From Pseudomonadota bacterium (lineage in GTDB: Bacteria; Pseudomonadota; Gammaproteobacteria; Burkholderiales; Gallionellaceae), in contig JAJXWG010000010.1 in the NCBI GenBank assembly GCA_021781695.1, positions 1 through 18,682 on the forward strand: a stretch of 18,682 nucleotides of DNA, given 5' to 3'. Of the stretch, positions 15,024 through 18,682 are shown one piece after another. A program made the position numbers and the translations under genes. The notes below the pieces were generated by a model. It had not been told where the DNA came from, did not search any database, and saw only the letters and a program-made list of their open reading frames with translations. Position 1 is the first letter of the stretch, and every line of letters starts with the position of its first letter.

Positions 15024-15221
15024 TTAAGCGGATGCCGAAGTCATAGCTTTTTCCCATGCTTCTGCGGCTGCTTTGGTGATAAGGCGGCGTCTGCCGATAT
15101 TTAGCGTTGCGGGTGCTTTTCCCGCCTTGGCTAAATTATAAAAAGCGGCTCTGCTAAAGCCGTAAGCGGAACAAAACTGCGAGATTGAAAAGGCGCGACT
15201 TTCCGATGTGTTTTTGTTCAT
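15024..15221 (-). CDS. Small HTH (AlpA/excisionase-like) DNA-binding protein (65 aa)
   Basis: The ATG at 15221 has GGAGG a few bases upstream; the longer in-frame start at 15251 lies before this ribosome site. The sequence FSISQFCSAYGFSRAAFYNL, then GKAPATLNIGRRRLITKAAAEAW, is the usual winged-helix pattern of small excisionase/AlpA-like proteins (HTH about 13-45). It could control the replication module just downstream, or act in excision with integrase 1. It follows a terminator, so it should start its own transcript. Confidence 0.72.
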   Translation of the reverse strand: MNKNTSESRAFSISQFCSAYGFSRAAFYNLAKAGKAPATLNIGRRRLITKAAAEAWEKAMTSASA

Positions 15222-15313
15222 AGCTGCCTCCATAGTCTTAAACATGCACAAACAGGATTGCCTGCGCTTCTGGATGTAATTAAACTGGATTAAGACGGAA
15301 ATATCGCGTGAGA

Positions 15314-15349
15314 AATTAAAAACGGCGATGCCTTTAAAGCCTCGCCGTT
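15314..15349 (-). terminator. Intrinsic terminator behind the int1 operon
   Basis: On the minus strand AACGGCGA (15342-15349) pairs with TCGCCGTT (15321-15328) over 8 bp with a 13-base loop that can add a short inner stem, followed by TTTAATTT. It separates the 185-residue gene from the small HTH gene. Confidence 0.65.
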
Positions 15350-15415
15350 ATTGGGTTTTTGCGTAGTTATATGGAATAAGTTATGGGTATTTTCAACCCA
15401 TTCCACTAAATCCAC

Positions 15416-15973
15416 TTATTCCGGTGTTTTGGGAGTAAATTTCCATCCTTTTAGAGCAGCTTGCCGGATTGATCCTGATGATCTTATGCCGCGTTGACCA
15501 TGTGATCGTTTCTCCTTTCCCAACTCTTTTGCAACCGCCTCACAGATGCTTCGTGCAGTAATCTGTCGAGTACCAGCGTCATATTGTTTTTGCCCAATCT
15601 GATTCGCTATTTTCAGCGCTTCACTTATCCAGTCATACGATGCTTCGCTGGTATTATTTTGCGTGGAGACCGGCGTGGAGTTCGCCTTTGCAGCGGGTTC
15701 GGCTTGCTCATCAACCAGCACCGGACACCTGATGGAATCTAGCCATGCGTTAAGGTCATCTGAACGGATATCTGCTACCACAGCAGCAACGGCTGATCCA
15801 GGACTGTCAGGATCAATCTCTTTTCCTTGATGAACGCCGATAAGCTTCTTTTTTAAGATGGCAGCACAAATTTTGGTTATCCATCCTCTTGCCGCCGCTT
15901 CATGTGTTTGCGTACGATCCAATCGTTCGGCAATCGCCTGGGCGGCCTGATTTGTGGTGTAGTATCTTTTCAT
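15416..15973 (-). CDS. Unknown phage protein (185 aa)
   Basis: ATG 15973 has AAGGAG seven bases upstream; the in-frame start at 16015 adds 14 residues without a ribosome site. The N terminus (YYTTNQAAQAIAERLDRTQTHEAAARGWITKIC, written here as two adjacent blocks YYTTNQAAQAIAER and GWITKICAAILKKKLIG) is helical and might bind DNA. A low-complexity Ser/Thr/Asn linker follows, and the C-terminal part WISEALKIANQIG to GIRSSGSIRQAALKGWKF matches a C-terminal domain I recall from other prophage proteins of unknown function. It is last in the int1 transcript, before the terminator at 15314-15349. Confidence 0.6.
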   Translation of the reverse strand: MKRYYTTNQAAQAIAERLDRTQTHEAAARGWITKICAAILKKKLIGVHQGKEIDPDSPGSAVAAVVADIRSDDLNAWLDSIRCPVLVDEQAEPAAKANSTPVSTQNNTSEASYDWISEALKIANQIGQKQYDAGTRQITARSICEAVAKELGKEKRSHGQRGIRSSGSIRQAALKGWKFTPKTPE

Positions 15974-16073
15974 AAGCACTCCTTCAAAGTGCCCTTCAAA
16001 TAGATGCCACCCCAAGCGGTGAAGGTTCCCGCCTTTCGCCCGGCCAGGCTAGGGGTAGCAAACTCGATATTGT

Positions 16074-16352
16074 TTATTGGTTATGCATCTCGCTGACTTC
16101 GCGCTCCATCAATTCTAGTAAGCGCAATGCCTGGGCAAATTCCCCGATAGCTTCACCTGAATCACCAGCTGTCGGAGATTTCGGCTTCAGATTGCCTGCA
16201 ACCTCTTTTCCGTATAGCTCCCGGATATCGACGGCATTGATAATGCGCTCGATCTCGCCATATGAATCCAGGCCAATAAGCAGCGCGTGGCGAATAATCC
16301 TGATGTGATCTAACCGGTCATCGTAATCAATGCTGATATTGGCTTTGCTCAT
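16074..16352 (-). CDS. Unknown small phage protein (92 aa)
   Basis: The ATG at 16352 has an excellent AAAGGAGG eight bases upstream, so the 14 extra residues of the longer in-frame start at 16394 are rejected. The protein starts MSKANISIDYDDRLDHIRII and is largely helical and acidic, ending LLELMEREVSEMHNQ. No recognised domain. It follows the 91-residue gene after 29 bases and is probably co-transcribed from integrase 1. Confidence 0.6.
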   Translation of the reverse strand: MSKANISIDYDDRLDHIRIIRHALLIGLDSYGEIERIINAVDIRELYGKEVAGNLKPKSPTAGDSGEAIGEFAQALRLLELMEREVSEMHNQ

Positions 16353-16381
16353 GATGTCATCCTCCTTTATGCTTTTTGGAT

Positions 16382-16657
16382 TTATCGAACGCATGCATCA
16401 ACCAGTGTTTCGCACTCTTCAGCGATGGCTGCGCAGCACCACAAGTAGTTATCTTTAAGGGGATCTGATAATTGATTGAATGATTCGTAGCCGCACCCAT
16501 GCGTCGCTACCAGCAAAGCATGCAACTGCGACAATCGCGCGCTGAGATGGTCGCGGATGTCAATAGCGCTAGCCTTCGGCGAAAGCTGGTATATTGGTCC
16601 TACTTCATTGGGAATGTTGATGCCGCAGTCTTGTTCTGGTACGTTGATGTCAGCCAT
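16382..16657 (-). CDS. Unknown small phage protein (91 aa)
   Basis: ATG 16657 has AGGAGGTAAG four bases upstream. The central block IRDHLSARLSQLHALLVATH, then YESFNQLSDPLKDNYLWCC, is a helical hairpin-like module that I recall from small ORFs next to integrases in proteobacterial prophages (DUF3077-like in style). Function unknown. The gene lies right behind leader motif copy B, with the start codon 24 bases after it, in the same arrangement as the AlpA-like gene behind copy A. Confidence 0.62.
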   Translation of the reverse strand: MADINVPEQDCGINIPNEVGPIYQLSPKASAIDIRDHLSARLSQLHALLVATHGCGYESFNQLSDPLKDNYLWCCAAIAEECETLVDACVR

Positions 16658-16681
16658 GATGCTTACCTCCTAGTAAGGTTG

Positions 16682-16729
16682 CGTTGTGGTTAGGCGGTGC
16701 GGGTGTTGCATCACCTCTGCCGCCGCTTT
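16682..16729 (-). promoter_or_regulatory. Structured leader motif, copy B (upstream of 91-aa gene)
   Basis: On the minus strand the outer stem GGCGG/CCGCC (16720-16724 with 16693-16697) encloses the GGTG/CACC inner stem (16712-16715 with 16702-16705). AAAGC precedes and TAACCACAACG follows, identical to copy A. Two of the five outer base pairs differ from copy A by paired changes. It lies between the integrase 1 stop and the 91-residue gene. Confidence 0.7.
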
Positions 16730-16761
16730 GCCCGAATCAGTCAGGCGGCTGTGTTGCTTTT

Positions 16762-18024
16762 TTATCTGATCGCTACGATTTTCTTTTTCGGCTTGTGTCC
16801 GAAATCAGGCAGCAAGTTTTCCACGGCACTGCTCAATGTCTTGTCACACAAATGTGCATAGTGTTTTGACGTGATGCGCGTATCGGCATGCCCTAGTAAC
16901 TTTGATATGGTAAGCAGATCGGCGCCTGCCTGGGCAAGCAATGAGGCGTAGGTATGCCGCAATTCGTGAAAGCTGATCGCGGGTTCGATGCGCGCCTGTT
17001 CACATGCCGCTTTCAGTGGTCTTGTCTGATAATTTCTTCCCCACTGACTACCATCGGATCGAGTGAAAATAAAATCAGTGCCAACTTTTCCGGCGCATAC
17101 CTCACGAAATAAATCCAGTCCCCCTGCAGATAGTGGGACATAGCGGCCTTTGCTGTTTTTTCCTTCGGGGGAAATGTAAACCTTGCGCGTATCAGCATTG
17201 AACTGGCTTACTTTCATTCGACACAGGTCCCCATAGCGTGCGCCGGTGAATAGCGCGGCTTTCACCAGCAATCGAAAGTCGGCAGAGCACGAATTGATAA
17301 GCCGCTCGCTTTCCGCACTGGTCAAAAATCGCGTGATTGCCTCGTCGGTATTCTCGAATGGTTTTACCTTGCGCCAAGCCTTGTCATCGAAAATTAAATC
17401 ATCCTGAAAGGCTTTGTTCAGAATGGCCTTAAGCACGGTCAGGATGCGGTTTGCAGTGGATTTACGTGGCTGGGTAGCCTCTACCTTGACGACCTCTTGA
17501 ATACGCTTGGAAAACTTGCCAATGCGACGGCGAGGCGGCGTGGTTGCAAGCTTTCTGTGCCATGTAGTTATTTCCTTGGTGGCCAACTCACTGGCCAATC
17601 GTTCGCCAAAATGTGGAAGGATATGCGCGTTGATCGTCGCAGTGGTTTCCTTCAATGCCTTACGCTCGGTCGCATACCACGCTAAATATTGTTCAGCGGC
17701 TTTGGCAACGGTCAGAGGTTTAAAAATTACTCCCTTGTTGCGCTTCAGCTCAAGAGCTAATTCCCGCGCTTTTTCCTGAGCCTGAAAATAGCTGAGTATA
17801 TCAACGCCGGTTGCATCTTGATGGTCATCGGCTTGGCCTAGATTTTGGAGCAAATATCCTCCGTCGCCTTTGGCAATTTTCGCATACCAGGTAGAAGACT
17901 TTGCACCTCTCCGATAAAGCAAAATCAACCCTTGACCGATGGTTACGTTATGTCGTTTTCCCTCTTTCAGCTCGAATCTTTTCGTTCTGGTTTCGAGCGA
18001 CTTACTTCTGGTTGATCTTGCCAT
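16762..18024 (-). CDS. Tyrosine site-specific integrase (int1) of the element
   Basis: This 420-residue tyrosine recombinase has an N-terminal arm-binding region (about 20-95), a core-binding SAM-like domain (about 105-215) and a catalytic domain (about 230-400). Catalytic residues are R263 (TGARYGDL), H353-x-x-R356 (FHELRHTYASLL), H379 (LLGHADTR) and nucleophile Y389 (KHYAHL). The ATG at 18024 has GAGGT six bases upstream. The gene's 5' end lies 166 bases from attR, and this gap contains the right arm-type site and a 19-base palindrome. It is the obvious catalyst of integration into tRNA-Glu. The set of catalytic residues is complete, so it should be active. Confidence 0.95.
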   Translation of the reverse strand: MARSTRSKSLETRTKRFELKEGKRHNVTIGQGLILLYRRGAKSSTWYAKIAKGDGGYLLQNLGQADDHQDATGVDILSYFQAQEKARELALELKRNKGVIFKPLTVAKAAEQYLAWYATERKALKETTATINAHILPHFGERLASELATKEITTWHRKLATTPPRRRIGKFSKRIQEVVKVEATQPRKSTANRILTVLKAILNKAFQDDLIFDDKAWRKVKPFENTDEAITRFLTSAESERLINSCSADFRLLVKAALFTGARYGDLCRMKVSQFNADTRKVYISPEGKNSKGRYVPLSAGGLDLFREVCAGKVGTDFIFTRSDGSQWGRNYQTRPLKAACEQARIEPAISFHELRHTYASLLAQAGADLLTISKLLGHADTRITSKHYAHLCDKTLSSAVENLLPDFGHKPKKKIVAIR

Positions 18025-18043
18025 GATGGACCTCGTTTTAATT

Positions 18044-18062
18044 GTTGACTTAATAAGTCAAC
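18044..18062. promoter_or_regulatory. 19-base palindrome upstream of int1, possible operator
   Basis: GTTGACTTA, a central A and TAAGTCAAC form a perfect odd-centred palindrome 20 bases before the int1 start. It touches the right arm-type repeat that begins at 18059. It could bind an autoregulator of int1; no T run follows, so it is not a terminator for int1. Confidence 0.5.
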
Positions 18063-18081
18063 TTGTCTCGGATTTGTCTCA
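18059..18081 (+). repeat. Candidate integrase arm-type site, right end
   Basis: The same 23 bases as at 6137-6159 with one change (G18070 for A6148), including two TTGTCTC units 11 bases apart. It lies about 110 bases inside attR. Confidence 0.6.
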
Positions 18082-18198
18082 CAGATGTGGATCAAATTGC
18101 ATAGACAATGATAGACGTCAATATACACAAAGTCAAATAAACAAATAGTTGCAACGTGTACCGATGTGCATAGGAGTGTAATATACAACTCTTTCACA

Positions 18199-18234
18199 GC
18201 GGTAACACGAGTTCGAATCTCGTTGGGGACGCCA
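18199..18234 (+). repeat. attR (partial tRNA-Glu copy)
   Basis: A 36-base identical copy of 6059-6094; with one mismatch it begins at 18191. It lacks the 5' half of the tRNA and carries A18198 where the real tRNA has G, so it is not a functional tRNA. Confidence 0.93.
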
Positions 18235-18248
18235 GTCATATATGAATG

Positions 18249-18276
18249 TGGGTACCAGATTACTGGTGCCCATTTT
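18249..18276 (+). terminator. Displaced native terminator of the tRNA-Glu operon
   Basis: TGGGTACCAG (18249-18258) pairs with CTGGTGCCCA (18263-18272) over 10 bp with one G·U, loop ATTA, then TTTT. It lies 15 bases beyond attR, the place expected of the terminator of the uninterrupted tRNA operon. Confidence 0.75.
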
Positions 18277-18682
18277 CATTTGTAGCAATGCTTGGGCCAG
18301 ACAATCCGCCTGGGCGCAAAATTACGCCCAAAATCGAGGGAACAGAATCCCAGGTGCAATGAAGAAGCCGTGCCTGATGAAATATTCTGATGCCCGATTG
18401 ATACGGATTCGCGTCGGTTTTTCTTCTTTGCGAACCTTCTCCCGGCAGGTTTGTGGAAATGGAAATAGTGAACTCACAAAAGCCAGACCTTGGTATACTT
18501 ATCCACAGTTTCTATCCCATAAAATGGCAACCGGTCCTGGGTCAATTTCCGGCTGGCGCCAACAACGTCAGGGTACTTTCATGGCTTTCACATTCATATT
18601 GCCGGCAATTCTGAATTCGGCAGCCTCACTACAAAATTAGATTGAAAACAAGACTGATGCCGGCGCGATCCGGACTTACCAT
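18277..18682. other. Chromosomal flank without a recognisable gene
   Basis: A 132-codon plus-strand frame (18242-18640) starts inside the terminator hairpin and has no ribosome site or family features, so it is not called. A small TGGGCG/CGCCCA hairpin and a perfect DnaA-box sequence TTATCCACA (18499-18507) are present. On the minus strand, frames entering from the right edge are open for only 17 to 28 codons, too short to say whether a gene ends there. Confidence 0.5.

Larger units (their letters stand above)
6095..18234. mobile_element. 12.1-kb integrated element (cryptic prophage or phage-satellite-like island) in tRNA-Glu
   Basis: The element lies between the tRNA-Glu 3' end and its 44-base partial copy. 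It holds a complete tyrosine integrase whose 5' end faces attR, a primase/helicase replication module with an iteron-like dyad, an AlpA-type regulator, a second integrase with an early stop, and an operon with baseplate-hub and minor-tail genes. All genes are on the minus strand. Capsid, portal, terminase, lysis and CI-type repressor genes are not seen, so it cannot make particles alone. Intact coupled reading frames in the tail operon argue against simple decay. A satellite-like lifestyle is possible but unproven. Confidence 0.9.

Noticed and set aside
16682..16729. Possible integron attC site because of GTTAGGC / GCCTAAC
   Set aside because: Only one of the paired core sites is present, there is no cassette gene order, and the hairpin is better explained by the motif shared with copy A.
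17967..18239. Minus-strand 90-codon frame running across attR toward integrase 1
   Set aside because: Its N terminus is the antisense of the tRNA-Glu 3' half (GVPNEIRTRV pattern), a well-known false ORF at tRNA-linked integration sites.
18242..18640. Plus-strand 132-codon frame in the right flank
   Set aside because: It starts inside a terminator hairpin, lacks a ribosome site and has no family-like sequence.

Overview
The window looks like a piece of a betaproteobacterial chromosome. The gltX–tRNA-Ala(GGC)–tRNA-Glu(UUC) arrangement, the phosphate-binding-like protein, the BarA-style hybrid kinase and the moderate GC content would fit Nitrosomonadales/Gallionellaceae. That placement is inference from gene style, not a database match.

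Layout. (1) Bases 1-4401 (+): a tight set of an outer-membrane barrel protein, a small periplasmic PstS-like binding protein and a 900-residue hybrid histidine kinase (TM–periplasmic domain–TM–HisKA–HATPase–degenerate REC–REC–HPt). This is probably one operon for envelope sensing. (2) Bases 4476-6094 (+): gltX, then a strong promoter with a GC-rich discriminator driving tRNA-Ala and tRNA-Glu. (3) Bases 6095-18234: a 12.1-kb element integrated at the 3' end of tRNA-Glu. It is bounded by a 36-bp perfect (44 bp with one mismatch) repeat of the tRNA 3' half, and all its genes are on the minus strand. (4) Bases 18235-18682: chromosomal flank with the displaced native terminator of the tRNA operon and no convincing gene.

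The element, in transcription order from attR: tyrosine integrase 1; two small phage-type ORFs; a 185-residue unknown and a terminator; a small HTH protein; a 24-codon mini-ORF coupled to a Toprim primase; a P-loop helicase; a symmetric iteron-like dyad that is a candidate replication origin; a 60-residue HTH protein; a second, P4-type integrase with an apparent amber mutation near its end; and a tightly packed seven- to eight-gene operon. That operon starts with an AlpA-type regulator and holds a Mu gpP-like baseplate hub, a zinc-ribbon protein, a primase N-terminal fragment, small unknowns and a lambda gpZ-like minor tail protein, ending at a strong terminator next to attL. I see no capsid, terminase, lysis or CI-type repressor gene. 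The element is therefore either a prophage remnant or a phage-satellite-like island carrying its own replication module and a tail-gene cassette.

The most notable signals are: a hairpin motif present twice just upstream of start codons with compensatory base changes (10243-10292 and 16682-16729), the iteron dyad at 12301-12420, likely integrase arm sites near both ends of the element, the exchange of terminators at the tRNA, and the amber-truncated second integrase.
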